From positions 1 through 7,564 of the forward strand of contig JANMYB010000014.1 in NCBI GenBank assembly GCA_031381645.1: a stretch of DNA of 7,564 bases, read 5' to 3'. Shown here in pieces: positions 1-6,556 of the stretch (position 1 is the first letter of the stretch; each line of letters opens with the position of its first letter). Below the pieces are notes generated by a model. That model was not told the origin of the DNA. It saw only the letters and a program-made list of their open reading frames with translations, and did no database searches. Source of the DNA: Methylotenera_A sp031381645. GTDB taxonomy: Bacteria > Pseudomonadota > Gammaproteobacteria > Burkholderiales > Methylophilaceae. A program made the translations under genes and the position numbers.

Positions 1-353
1 CCTATTTTGGACGCAGGCTTTGGGTGCCAGAAATCAATAGCGCGAATGTTCAACGGCGCAACGGCGCAGAACGCGCTGCCATTAACGCGCCTATGCAAGG
101 CACAGCGGCAGACTTAATCAAACTAGCCATGATTGCCGTAGCCAACTGGTTGGCGACAGAAAAGTTAAATGGCGAAAGCTTAAAAAGCAAATTAATTATG
201 CAAGTGCATGATGAACTGGTGCTAGAAGTGCCTGATAACGAGTTGGAATTAGTTAAAAGTACTTTGCCAACATTGATGCAAAATGTCGCAAAACTATCTG
301 TACCGTTACTGGCAGAAGTGGGTGTGGGAAGTAATTGGGAGGGGGCGCATTAA
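1..353 (+). CDS. polA: DNA polymerase I, C-terminal fragment (5' end outside window)
   Basis: This is the end of the polymerase domain of family A DNA polymerase I, which fills gaps during repair and removes Okazaki primers. The first complete codon is at position 3, and the reading frame is open from the window edge. It begins YFGRRLWVPEIN, the conserved FGRR element just upstream of the palm. Next come AERAAINAPMQGTAADLIK (O-helix-distal region) and MQVHDELVLEV at about 198-230. The latter is polymerase motif C, whose HD pair supplies a catalytic aspartate (Asp882 in E. coli). The protein ends NWEGAH, close to the E. coli ending NWDQAH, so the C-terminus looks intact. The ATG at 24 that would open a 109-residue frame is only an artefact of the window edge. 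The last codons contain a GGGAGGGGG run that may act as the ribosome binding site of the next gene. Confidence 0.97.
   Translation, partial: YFGRRLWVPEINSANVQRRNGAERAAINAPMQGTAADLIKLAMIAVANWLATEKLNGESLKSKLIMQVHDELVLEVPDNELELVKSTLPTLMQNVAKLSVPLLAEVGVGSNWEGAH
337..342 (+). promoter_or_regulatory. Candidate ribosome binding site of the HEPN-like gene, inside the polA coding end
   Basis: GGGAGG, within the longer run GGGAGGGGG at 337-345, is a strong anti-16S match. It is encoded by the Trp-Glu-Gly codons of polA. It sits 13 bases before TTG 356 (10 from the end of the run), longer than ideal. A ribosome terminating at the polA stop (351-353) would be well placed to restart. It lies inside the reading frame opened by the alternative TTG at 335, which argues against that start. 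Confidence 0.4.
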
Positions 354-355
354 TC

Positions 356-1258
356 TTGAAAACAAGTGAATTTGGCTTTCTAATTAAACCGCTTCAGGGT
401 GAGTTTTTAGGTGTTTCATTCACACCTTTTTCTGACCATGCTAAGCGGTTAGAAGCAATTCAAAAAGATTCTAACAAAGATGGATTCTACTATCCTCCAC
501 AGATAGCTACCTACAACGTAGATTTAGCAACAAATGAGCTTAAGGAAAAAGTTGAGCGCTCTGAAAAACCTGCATCTGTATTTTTTCTACCACCATCTCA
601 TCAAATCTCTATTCAAGACCCAATCTGCAAGGATGGAGAAAAAGGTACTGATAAAGCATTAATTATTTATCTACTTGCTTACATATATGGTACTAGACTA
701 ATGCCAAGCCAATGGAAGTTTGATGGCCGCGTGCCAATTAAGCCAATAAACAATATTTACATTACGGATGCAACTTGCTTAGACTTTTTACAACATGTCT
801 ATAAATGGTGGAAGACTTTAAGCGAAATTCAACGGATAAAATTTGTAAATATATTGTATGTATATTCCCGCGCTAGAAGCCTTGAATGGGACTGGGATGG
901 CTTCTTACATCAGTACATTGTTTTTGATGCGCTATATGACCTTCACCAAGAGCTCAAACCAACAGCCCAAAGACCAAAGCTAAAAGAACGTTTTAATATT
1001 CTTTGCGAGAGATATAGCGTTTTTAATGAAGATTTAGTTAACCGTATTTACTCCACAAGAAATGACTTATTTCACGAAGCCATGTGGGTAGGCTCGACTA
1101 TTGGATTTGGCTCTCCTGATAAAGAGGCATATCAACTCCCCTATCATTTAGCCAGATTAAATGCCCAACTTATTTGTGGCATAACTGGATATAAAAACCA
1201 ATACACACGTTTGCCATGGTGGGTAATGGGAACGCTAGAATTTGACAAAATGAGTTAA
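356..1258 (+). CDS. HEPN-like domain protein of unknown function (putative RNase, accessory gene)
   Basis: I recognise no named family for this protein of about 300 residues. The first 100 residues look beta-rich and are unassigned. The C-terminal half is helical and aromatic, with a WDWDGFLHQY...DALYDLH helix at about residues 190-210. A later helix ends RNDLFHEA, with Arg235, Asn236 and His240 counted from the TTG at 356. This R-N-x3-H arrangement is the catalytic signature of HEPN ribonucleases, found in toxins, Apea-like defence proteins and stand-alone HEPN proteins. An in-frame TTG at 335 would add seven residues but overlaps the polA end. I prefer TTG 356 because GGGAGG at 337-342 lies upstream, although its 13-base spacing is long. 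Positions 361-1200 are about 37% G+C by hand count, against about 53% for 3901-4200 in purH, which suggests transfer. No antitoxin-like partner is adjacent. The open frame is certain, HEPN likely, RNase activity inferred. Confidence 0.8.
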   Translation: MKTSEFGFLIKPLQGEFLGVSFTPFSDHAKRLEAIQKDSNKDGFYYPPQIATYNVDLATNELKEKVERSEKPASVFFLPPSHQISIQDPICKDGEKGTDKALIIYLLAYIYGTRLMPSQWKFDGRVPIKPINNIYITDATCLDFLQHVYKWWKTLSEIQRIKFVNILYVYSRARSLEWDWDGFLHQYIVFDALYDLHQELKPTAQRPKLKERFNILCERYSVFNEDLVNRIYSTRNDLFHEAMWVGSTIGFGSPDKEAYQLPYHLARLNAQLICGITGYKNQYTRLPWWVMGTLEFDKMS

Positions 1259-1276
1259 CTTAATCAATTTACCAAT

Positions 1277-2077
1277 ATGAAAACCACAAAAACTAATCCT
1301 AACTTCGGCATCTTCATCATCGGTGATGAAATTCTCTCTGGCAAGCGGCAAGATGGGCATTTAAGCAAGTCGATTGAAATTCTCACTGCACGCGGTTTAG
1401 CATTAAGTTGGGCGCAATATTTAGGTGATGACCCAGCGCAAATTACCAATGCGCTTAAAACCAGCTTTGCAAAAAGTGATATCGAAAAAGAACATATAGT
1501 CTTCAGCTTTGGTGGCATTGGCGCCACGCCAGATGACTACACGCGGCAATGTGCGGCAGATGCACTGAACGTAGCCATTGAACGCCATGCTGGCGCTGTG
1601 GCAGAAATTGTGGCGCAATTTGGTAAAAGCGCTTACCCCAAAAGAGTGTTCATGGCCGATTTTCCTCAAGGTGCGAATTTAATCCCTAACCCAGTGAATC
1701 GGGTTGCGGGATTTTCTATCAAAGGTCATTATTTTCTGCCAGGCTTTCCTGCCATGGCGCACCCAATGATGGAATGGGTGCTGGATACGCATTACTCACA
1801 CTTGTTTCATCAAACCGAATATTTGGAACAATCGATTATTGTGGTGGATGGCATTGAAAGCCAATTAATTGATTTAATGAATGAAACGGTGCAAAAATAT
1901 CCAGAAATTAAAGTATTTAGCCTGCCAAAACTAAAACCTAATAGACAAATTGAGCTGGGTGCAAAAGGCGTACCAGAACAAGTAAAACTTGCCATGCAAG
2001 ATTTAAAAGCGGGCGTGAGCAGCATTGGTTTTGTTTGGCAAGACTTTAGTTTGACAAGCAAAGCCAATGATTTGTAG
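1277..2077 (+). CDS. CinA N-terminal-like / molybdopterin-binding (MoaB/Mog fold) protein
   Basis: The protein has 266 residues and belongs to the MoCF_biosynth (COG1058) group, related to the N-terminal half of CinA and to MoaB/Mog. Two family signatures are clear: GDEILSGK at residues 16-23, and FGGIGATPDD at 78-87, the glycine-rich and acidic loop that binds the pterin or nucleotide ligand. Only this domain is present. CinA proteins of about 400 residues add a PncC-type nicotinamide-nucleotide amidase domain, which is missing here. A molybdopterin role is therefore no more certain than a nucleotide pyrophosphatase-like one. The ATG at 1277 gives the usual family N-terminus, but no clear ribosome binding site precedes it. 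It begins 18 bases after the HEPN-like gene and overlaps the next gene by 11 bases. Family assignment is firm, exact substrate unknown. Confidence 0.9.
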   Translation: MKTTKTNPNFGIFIIGDEILSGKRQDGHLSKSIEILTARGLALSWAQYLGDDPAQITNALKTSFAKSDIEKEHIVFSFGGIGATPDDYTRQCAADALNVAIERHAGAVAEIVAQFGKSAYPKRVFMADFPQGANLIPNPVNRVAGFSIKGHYFLPGFPAMAHPMMEWVLDTHYSHLFHQTEYLEQSIIVVDGIESQLIDLMNETVQKYPEIKVFSLPKLKPNRQIELGAKGVPEQVKLAMQDLKAGVSSIGFVWQDFSLTSKANDL

Positions 2078-2327
2078 AGCAGAATGCGGTGCCTGCTGCA
2101 TCGCGCCGAGTATTAACAGCCCTATACCCGGCATGCCAAACGGCAAGCCAGCTGGCATGCGTTGTGTTCAATTAGATGGCGAAAACCGCTGCAAAATATT
2201 CGGCCAGCCAGAGCGCCCTGCTTTTTGCGCCAGCTTGCAGCCTAGCGAGGAAATGTGCGGCGAGACACGTGAGCAGGCGATTGAATGGTTAAGCAAATTA
2301 GAGCTACTTACCATACCCCATTTTTAA
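2067..2327 (+). CDS. YkgJ/YeiW-family cysteine cluster protein
   Basis: This is a small protein of 86 residues with eight cysteines at positions 3, 7, 10, 11, 33, 42, 54 and 64. The N-terminal CxxxCGACC cluster, the SPIPGMPNGKPAG stretch, and the later CKIF...RPAFCASLQP and MCG elements match the YkgJ family (UPF0153), closest in my memory to E. coli YeiW in length and order. The family is thought to bind a metal, zinc or an iron-sulphur cluster, through these cysteines. Its biochemical role is not established. The ATG at 2067 lies inside the upstream gene, overlapping it by 11 bases in another frame. There is no clear ribosome binding site, which suggests translational coupling to the CinA-like gene. 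The next gene starts after a 91-base gap, so this is probably the last gene of its transcript. Confidence 0.92.
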   Translation: MICRAECGACCIAPSINSPIPGMPNGKPAGMRCVQLDGENRCKIFGQPERPAFCASLQPSEEMCGETREQAIEWLSKLELLTIPHF

Positions 2328-2336
2328 GTTAAAAAT
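2320..2336. repeat. AT-only 17-base palindrome after the YkgJ-family gene
   Basis: ATTTTTAAGTTAAAAAT has perfect 8-base arms around a single G and covers the stop codon of the YkgJ-family gene. With only A-T pairs and no real loop it would be a weak RNA hairpin. It could contribute to transcription ending in either direction or be chance in AT-rich spacer. No GC-rich hairpin followed by a T run is seen in the gap. Confidence 0.3.
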
Positions 2337-2360
2337 TAAACAAAAAATTAGCAGTTAGTA

Positions 2361-2390
2361 GTGTCAAGTCATAGCGATTGCGTATAAAAT
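2361..2390 (+). promoter_or_regulatory. Candidate sigma70 promoter of the dusB-fis-purH-purD-hemF run
   Basis: The 91-base gap at 2328-2418 holds GTGTCA at 2361-2366 (four of six matches to the -35 consensus) and TATAAA at 2383-2388 (five of six to -10) with a 16-base spacer. TAAAAT at 2385-2390 offers an alternative -10 with an 18-base spacer. Transcription would start near 2395, leaving a leader of about 24 bases. This is the only sizeable non-coding stretch before the five-gene run, which supports a promoter being here. The match itself is moderate and found by eye. Confidence 0.42.
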
Positions 2391-2418
2391 AGGCAACTTT
2401 CTGCAAAACAACAATTGA

Positions 2419-3444
2419 ATGCAAATCGGCAATCACATTTTAAAGAACAACCTAGTCGTCGCGCCCATGGCGGGCGTCACGGATAGGCCTTTCCGTCAGC
2501 TTTGCAAAAAGTTGGGCGCAGGGCTAGCGGTTTCTGAAATGGTGACTTCGAACTCATTGCTTTATGGCAGCGAAAAAACACGCCGCCGTGCGAATCATGA
2601 GGGCGAAGTAGACCCTATCTCGGTGCAAATTGCGGGCGCAGACCCAAAAATGATGGCAGAAGCCGCACGCTACAACGTAGATAATGGTGCGCAGATTATT
2701 GACATTAACATGGGTTGCCCAGCCAAAAAAATCTGCAATGTGATGGCTGGTTCTGCGTTATTAAAAGATGAACCGCTGGTTTCGCAAATTCTAAAAGCCG
2801 TAGTGGGCGCAGTGGATGTGCCAGTGACACTGAAAATTCGCACTGGTTGGGATAAGCAAAATCGCAACGCGGTAATGATTGCAAAAATGGCCGAAGATAT
2901 TGGCGTAAAAGCGCTGGCCATGCATGGCCGCACGCGTGCTTGTTTGTATATGGGCGATGCGGAATACGATACGATTGCGGCGGTTAAACAAGCAGTGAAT
3001 ATTCCGCTAATTGCCAATGGCGACATCACAACCCCCGAAAAAGCCAAATACGTGTTGGATTACACAGGCGCGGATGCGGTGATGATAGGCCGTGCGGCGC
3101 AAGGCAGGCCGTGGATATTCCGCGAGATTGAGCATTATTTAAAAACGGGCTCGCATTTATTGCCACCGACTGTGGAAGAAATCCACACCGTGATGCTGGA
3201 ACATATCAATGATTTATATGGTTTTTATGGTGATTTAGCCGGTATGCGCGTCGCACGCAAGCATATCTCGTGGTACACCAAGGGCTTAGCAGGCTCGGCC
3301 AATTTTAGACATAACATGAATACGCTACAGACCATTCCATTGCAACAGCAAGCCATTAACGACTTTTTTGCTGAGCTAAAAGCCAAAAATGAACGTTTGG
3401 TTTATGTCGACAACAGAGATGAATTAGAAGAATTGGCAGCGTAA
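2419..3444 (+). CDS. dusB: tRNA-dihydrouridine synthase B
   Basis: This FMN-dependent enzyme reduces uridine to dihydrouridine in the D-loop of tRNA (U17 for DusB in E. coli). The 341 residues form the usual TIM barrel followed by a helical tRNA-binding domain. APMAGVTDRPFR at 15-26 is the N-terminal FMN-site signature, and SVQIAG at 68-73 is typical. NMGCPAKK at 97-104 carries the catalytic proton donor Cys100, the same number as in E. coli. KIRTGW, HGRTR, LIANGDI and MIGRAAQGRPW follow in order as the phosphate-binding and barrel-closing motifs. The ATG at 2419 gives the standard family start, although no good ribosome binding site is visible. It is the first gene of a tight run, and fis begins 2 bases after its stop. 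The dusB-fis pair identifies the B subtype and matches the gammaproteobacterial arrangement. Confidence 0.96.
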   Translation: MQIGNHILKNNLVVAPMAGVTDRPFRQLCKKLGAGLAVSEMVTSNSLLYGSEKTRRRANHEGEVDPISVQIAGADPKMMAEAARYNVDNGAQIIDINMGCPAKKICNVMAGSALLKDEPLVSQILKAVVGAVDVPVTLKIRTGWDKQNRNAVMIAKMAEDIGVKALAMHGRTRACLYMGDAEYDTIAAVKQAVNIPLIANGDITTPEKAKYVLDYTGADAVMIGRAAQGRPWIFREIEHYLKTGSHLLPPTVEEIHTVMLEHINDLYGFYGDLAGMRVARKHISWYTKGLAGSANFRHNMNTLQTIPLQQQAINDFFAELKAKNERLVYVDNRDELEELAA

Positions 3445-3446
3445 AA

Positions 3447-3683
3447 ATGGGCGATAAAAGTAAACTTCAGCAGACTGTTACAGAATCGCTCGAAGATTAC
3501 TTTACACATTTGGATGGCCAGCCGCCGCACGCAATTTACGACATGGTGCTGGGCTGCGTGGAAAAGCCGATGCTAGAATTTATACTCAATAAAGTCGGCG
3601 GCAATCAATCGAAAGCCGCAGAAATATTGGGTTTGAATCGAAATACACTGCGCAAAAAAATGGCGCAATACAACCTCAACTAA
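3447..3683 (+). CDS. fis: DNA-binding protein Fis (short form)
   Basis: Fis is a homodimeric nucleoid protein that bends DNA and, in enteric bacteria, tunes rRNA and many growth-phase promoters. The 78 residues align over their whole length with the last 72 or so of E. coli Fis (98 residues). Helices A and B span LQQTVTESLEDYF to the VEKPMLEF region (about 7-45). The helix-turn-helix runs from about 53 to 74, with NQSKAAEILGLN and the recognition-helix signature NRNTLRKK at 64-71. The region lost relative to E. coli is the mobile N-terminal beta-hairpin, which contacts DNA invertases. DNA binding should be unaffected, but the recombination-enhancer function is probably absent. From recall this length is normal for betaproteobacteria, so it is not a truncation. 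It sits 2 bases after dusB, consistent with co-transcription. Confidence 0.95.
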   Translation: MGDKSKLQQTVTESLEDYFTHLDGQPPHAIYDMVLGCVEKPMLEFILNKVGGNQSKAAEILGLNRNTLRKKMAQYNLN

Positions 3684-3692
3684 AGTAATTTT

Positions 3693-5279
3693 ATGTCCAC
3701 CATCAAAAGAGCACTTATCAGCGTTTCAGACAAAATAGGCATTGTCGAACTTGCCACCGCACTAGCCAAATTAAATGTAGAAATTCTCTCCACTGGCGGC
3801 ACTGCCAAATTATTACGCGATAACAACATTCCCGTTATCGAAGTCAGCGATTACACGGGCTTCCCCGAGATGCTTGATGGCCGCGTAAAGACCTTGCACC
3901 CAAAAGTGCATGGCGGCCTGCTGGGCAGGCGCGATTTGCCCGAACATGTGGCGGCCATGCAAGCGCAAGGCATCCCGAATATTGATTTGCTGGTAGTGAA
4001 TTTATATCCGTTTGAAGCGACTGTTGCCAAACCCAATTGCACGCTGGAGGACGCGATTGAGAACATCGACATTGGCGGCCCAGCCATGGTGCGTAGTGCT
4101 GCGAAAAACTGGCAAGATGTCGCTGTTTTAACTGATGCAAGCCAATATGCTGATTTTTTAGCTGCCCTGCAAGCCAATAACGGCGAGGCTTCCAGGGCAT
4201 ATAAATTCAAACTTTCTGTGGCTGCGTTTAACCGCATTAGCAATTACGATGCGGCGATTAGCGATTATTTAAGCAGCTTTAATGCAGACGGCACGCGCGA
4301 TGAATTTCCCGCGCAAATGAATTCGCGGTTTGTAAAAGTGCAAGATTTGCGCTACGGCGAAAACCCGCACCAAAGCGCCGCGTTTTATCGCGACTTATGC
4401 CCAGCGCCAGGCTCACTGGTTAGCGCGCAACAACTGCAAGGCAAAGAATTAAGCTATAACAATATTGCAGATGCAGATGCGGCTTGGGAAGCTGTAAAAA
4501 GCTTTCAGGCAACAGCTTGTGTGATTGTGAAGCACGCCAACCCGTGCGGCGTGGCACTTGGCAAGGATGCGCTGGAAGCTTACAGCAAAGCCTTTCAAAC
4601 TGACCCAACTTCTGCTTTCGGTGGCATTATTGCGTTTAACACCAGCGTTGATTTAGCTACTGCCGAAGCAGTTTCTAAACAGTTTATGGAAGTCTTGATT
4701 GCGCCAGACTTTAGCGCTGACGCGCTCAATTTACTTAAAGCAAAAGCCAATGTGCGCGTGCTTAAAATTGCACTGCCAAAAGGTGGGAATAGTGCTTGGG
4801 AACAAGGCCGCAACTCGCATGACAGCAAACGCGTCGGTTCTGGCTTACTGGTTCAAACTGCGGATAATCACGAAATTTCGCAAACTGATTTAAAAATTGT
4901 GACCAAAAAACAACCCTCTTCACAACAAATGGCGGATTTATTATTTGCGTGGAATGTTGCCAAATATGTGAAAAGTAACGCCATTGTATTTTGCGGCAAC
5001 AGCATGACGCTGGGCGTGGGTGCGGGACAAATGAGCCGTGTCGATAGCACTAAAATTGCCGCCATTAAAGCGCAAAATGCCGGCTTAAGTTTGCAAAATT
5101 CAGTCGTCGCTTCTGATGCATTCTTTCCGTTTAGAGATGGTATAGACGTTTTAGCCCAATCAGGTGCCGCCTGCGTCATTCACCCGGGCGGCAGTATGCG
5201 TGACGATGAAGTGATTGCAGCAGCCAATGAACTTGGTCTAGTCATGATTACCACTGGCATCCGCCATTTTAGGCACTAG
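3693..5279 (+). CDS. purH: Bifunctional AICAR transformylase / IMP cyclohydrolase
   Basis: PurH carries out the last two steps of IMP synthesis. It formylates AICAR with 10-formyl-THF and then closes the ring. All 528 residues fit the full-length family. The N-terminal cyclohydrolase domain (about 1-200) shows ISVSDK at 9-14, STGGTAK at 33-39 and DGRVKTLHPKVHGGLL from 62. The C-terminal transformylase domain shows RYGENPHQ at 220-227 and KHANPCG from 280, whose Lys280-His281 pair matches the catalytic Lys-His of the family. It continues with SAFGGIIAFN and SDAFFPFRDGID at 474-485, and ends in the typical RHFRH. The ATG at 3693 is 9 bases after the fis stop. No frameshift or missing key residue was seen. 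Its direct attachment to dusB-fis suggests purine synthesis is driven from the same growth-linked promoter. Confidence 0.98.
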   Translation: MSTIKRALISVSDKIGIVELATALAKLNVEILSTGGTAKLLRDNNIPVIEVSDYTGFPEMLDGRVKTLHPKVHGGLLGRRDLPEHVAAMQAQGIPNIDLLVVNLYPFEATVAKPNCTLEDAIENIDIGGPAMVRSAAKNWQDVAVLTDASQYADFLAALQANNGEASRAYKFKLSVAAFNRISNYDAAISDYLSSFNADGTRDEFPAQMNSRFVKVQDLRYGENPHQSAAFYRDLCPAPGSLVSAQQLQGKELSYNNIADADAAWEAVKSFQATACVIVKHANPCGVALGKDALEAYSKAFQTDPTSAFGGIIAFNTSVDLATAEAVSKQFMEVLIAPDFSADALNLLKAKANVRVLKIALPKGGNSAWEQGRNSHDSKRVGSGLLVQTADNHEISQTDLKIVTKKQPSSQQMADLLFAWNVAKYVKSNAIVFCGNSMTLGVGAGQMSRVDSTKIAAIKAQNAGLSLQNSVVASDAFFPFRDGIDVLAQSGAACVIHPGGSMRDDEVIAAANELGLVMITTGIRHFRH

Positions 5280-5281
5280 CG

Positions 5282-6550
5282 GTGAAAATTCTCGTCATTG
5301 GTAGCGGCGGTCGAGAGCACGCACTAGCTTGGAAAATCACACAAAATAAGGCTGTGAGCCGCGTCTATGTAGCGCCTGGTAATGCGGGCACCGCGACTAA
5401 TCCTGATATGGTGAATGTGCCTATTTCTAGCGTGGCTGATTTACTGGCCTTTGCGCAAAAAGAGCAAATTGGATTGACGATTGTTGGCCCAGAAGCACCA
5501 CTTTCTCAAGGCGTTGTGGATGTTTTTCGTGCAAATAATCTCAAAATTTTTGGCCCGACTAAAGCGGCGGCGCAATTAGAAAGCTCCAAAGATTTTGCCA
5601 AAGCATTTATGCAACGCCACAGCATTCCAACCGCAAAATATCAAACCTTTACCGATGCACAAAAAGCACATGATTACGTAAGCGCAGAGGGCGCGCCAAT
5701 TGTGATTAAAGCTGATGGTTTAGCAGCTGGCAAAGGCGTTGTGGTTGCGATGAACTTAGACGAAGCACACGCAGCGATTGATGCCATGCTGGCCGATAAT
5801 AAACTAGGCTCAGCAGGTTCTAGAGTTGTGATTGAAGAATTTTTAACGGGCGAAGAAGCCAGTTTTATTGTGATGGTGGACGGCAAAAATATACTCACAC
5901 TCGCCACCAGCCAAGACCACAAACGCTTGCTAGACGGCGACCAAGGACCAAATACTGGCGGCATGGGTGCGTATTCACCCGCGCCCTGCGTGACACCAGA
6001 AATCCATGCGCGTGCGCTACGCGAAGTGATTCGCCCCACCGTGGAAGGCATGGCGAAGGATGGCATTCCTTACACCGGCTTTCTCTATGCGGGTTTGATG
6101 ATTTCGCCAGATGGCAGCATTAAAACGTTGGAATTTAACTGCCGTATGGGCGACCCTGAAACGCAGCCGATTATGTTGCGTTTGAAATCTGACTTTGTGG
6201 CGCTAGCTGAGCATGCAGTTGCTGGCACATTAAATTTAGCAGAAGCGGAATGGGATAGACGCACCGCGCTAGGCGTGGTGATGGCCTCTCACAATTACCC
6301 AGATACGCCAAGATTAGGCGATGAAATTACCGGGCTACCAAAATATCTACAAGATGCGCAGGTCTTTCATGCCGGAACACAGTTAAAAGACGGCAAAGTT
6401 GTCACCAGCGGCGGCCGCGTATTGTGCGTGACCGCACTGGGTGAAACGGTGAAATTTGCGCAGCAACAAGCTTATAAAATAGTAAATGATATAAAATTTT
6501 ATGGTGCACAGCACCGCACCGATATTGGCTTTCGAGCCATTAAGGGATAA
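5282..6550 (+). CDS. purD: Phosphoribosylamine-glycine ligase (GAR synthetase)
   Basis: PurD joins glycine to phosphoribosylamine using ATP, the second step of de novo purine synthesis. The 422 residues match the single-function bacterial enzyme. The N-terminal domain opens KILVIGSGGREHALAWK, the family signature, and continues with VGPEAPLSQGVVD. The ATP-grasp domain follows with KADGLAAGKGVVVA (from 143), EEFLTGEEAS, QDHKR and GPNTGGMGAYSPAP. The metal and ATP site FNCRMGDPETQ starts at residue 285. The C-terminal domain ends normally. The start is GTG at 5282, 2 bases after the purH stop; it is chosen because the conserved glycine loop follows within seven residues. There is no separate ribosome binding site, so translation is probably coupled to purH. 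The purH-purD order is a common proteobacterial operon. Confidence 0.98.
   Translation: MKILVIGSGGREHALAWKITQNKAVSRVYVAPGNAGTATNPDMVNVPISSVADLLAFAQKEQIGLTIVGPEAPLSQGVVDVFRANNLKIFGPTKAAAQLESSKDFAKAFMQRHSIPTAKYQTFTDAQKAHDYVSAEGAPIVIKADGLAAGKGVVVAMNLDEAHAAIDAMLADNKLGSAGSRVVIEEFLTGEEASFIVMVDGKNILTLATSQDHKRLLDGDQGPNTGGMGAYSPAPCVTPEIHARALREVIRPTVEGMAKDGIPYTGFLYAGLMISPDGSIKTLEFNCRMGDPETQPIMLRLKSDFVALAEHAVAGTLNLAEAEWDRRTALGVVMASHNYPDTPRLGDEITGLPKYLQDAQVFHAGTQLKDGKVVTSGGRVLCVTALGETVKFAQQQAYKIVNDIKFYGAQHRTDIGFRAIKG
6542..6547 (+). promoter_or_regulatory. Ribosome binding site deciding the hemF TTG start
   Basis: AAGGGA lies within the last codons of purD and sits 9 bases before TTG 6557, a near-ideal spacing. 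No in-frame ATG exists between the purD stop and the first conserved HemF residues: the ATG at 6573-6575 is out of frame. This supports the rare TTG as the real start. Confidence 0.55.
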
Positions 6551-6556
6551 GTTATT

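Noticed and set aside
335..355. TTG at 335 as the start of the HEPN-like gene
   Set aside because: It would encode the G-rich end of polA as a MGGGALI leader and would place the best ribosome binding site inside the gene. TTG 356 is more plausible.
1277..2077. CinA-like gene as a broken full-length cinA missing its PncC domain
   Set aside because: The frame ends cleanly and overlaps a conserved downstream gene. Stand-alone N-terminal-domain proteins of this size are common, so there is no sign of decay.
2320..2336. Palindrome read as an intrinsic terminator
   Set aside because: It has only A-T pairs, a one-base loop and no following T run, so it is not a convincing terminator. It is kept only as a low-confidence repeat.
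2670..3047. Open frame of 125 codons on the - strand within dusB
   Set aside because: It is antisense to the catalytic region of dusB, and the translation resembles no known family.
3447..3683. Fis lacking about 20 N-terminal residues relative to E. coli, as a possible truncation
   Set aside because: The reading frame starts right after dusB and the short form is, from recall, normal in betaproteobacteria. All helices and the helix-turn-helix are present.
3851..4243. Open frame of 130 codons on the - strand within purH
   Set aside because: It lies antisense to conserved cyclohydrolase codons, has no recognisable motif or ribosome binding site, and is best explained as a shadow of purH.
5674..6066. 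Open frame of 130 codons on the - strand within purD
   Set aside because: It is antisense to the conserved ATP-grasp region, with low-complexity Ser/Ala/Pro-rich translation typical of a shadow frame.
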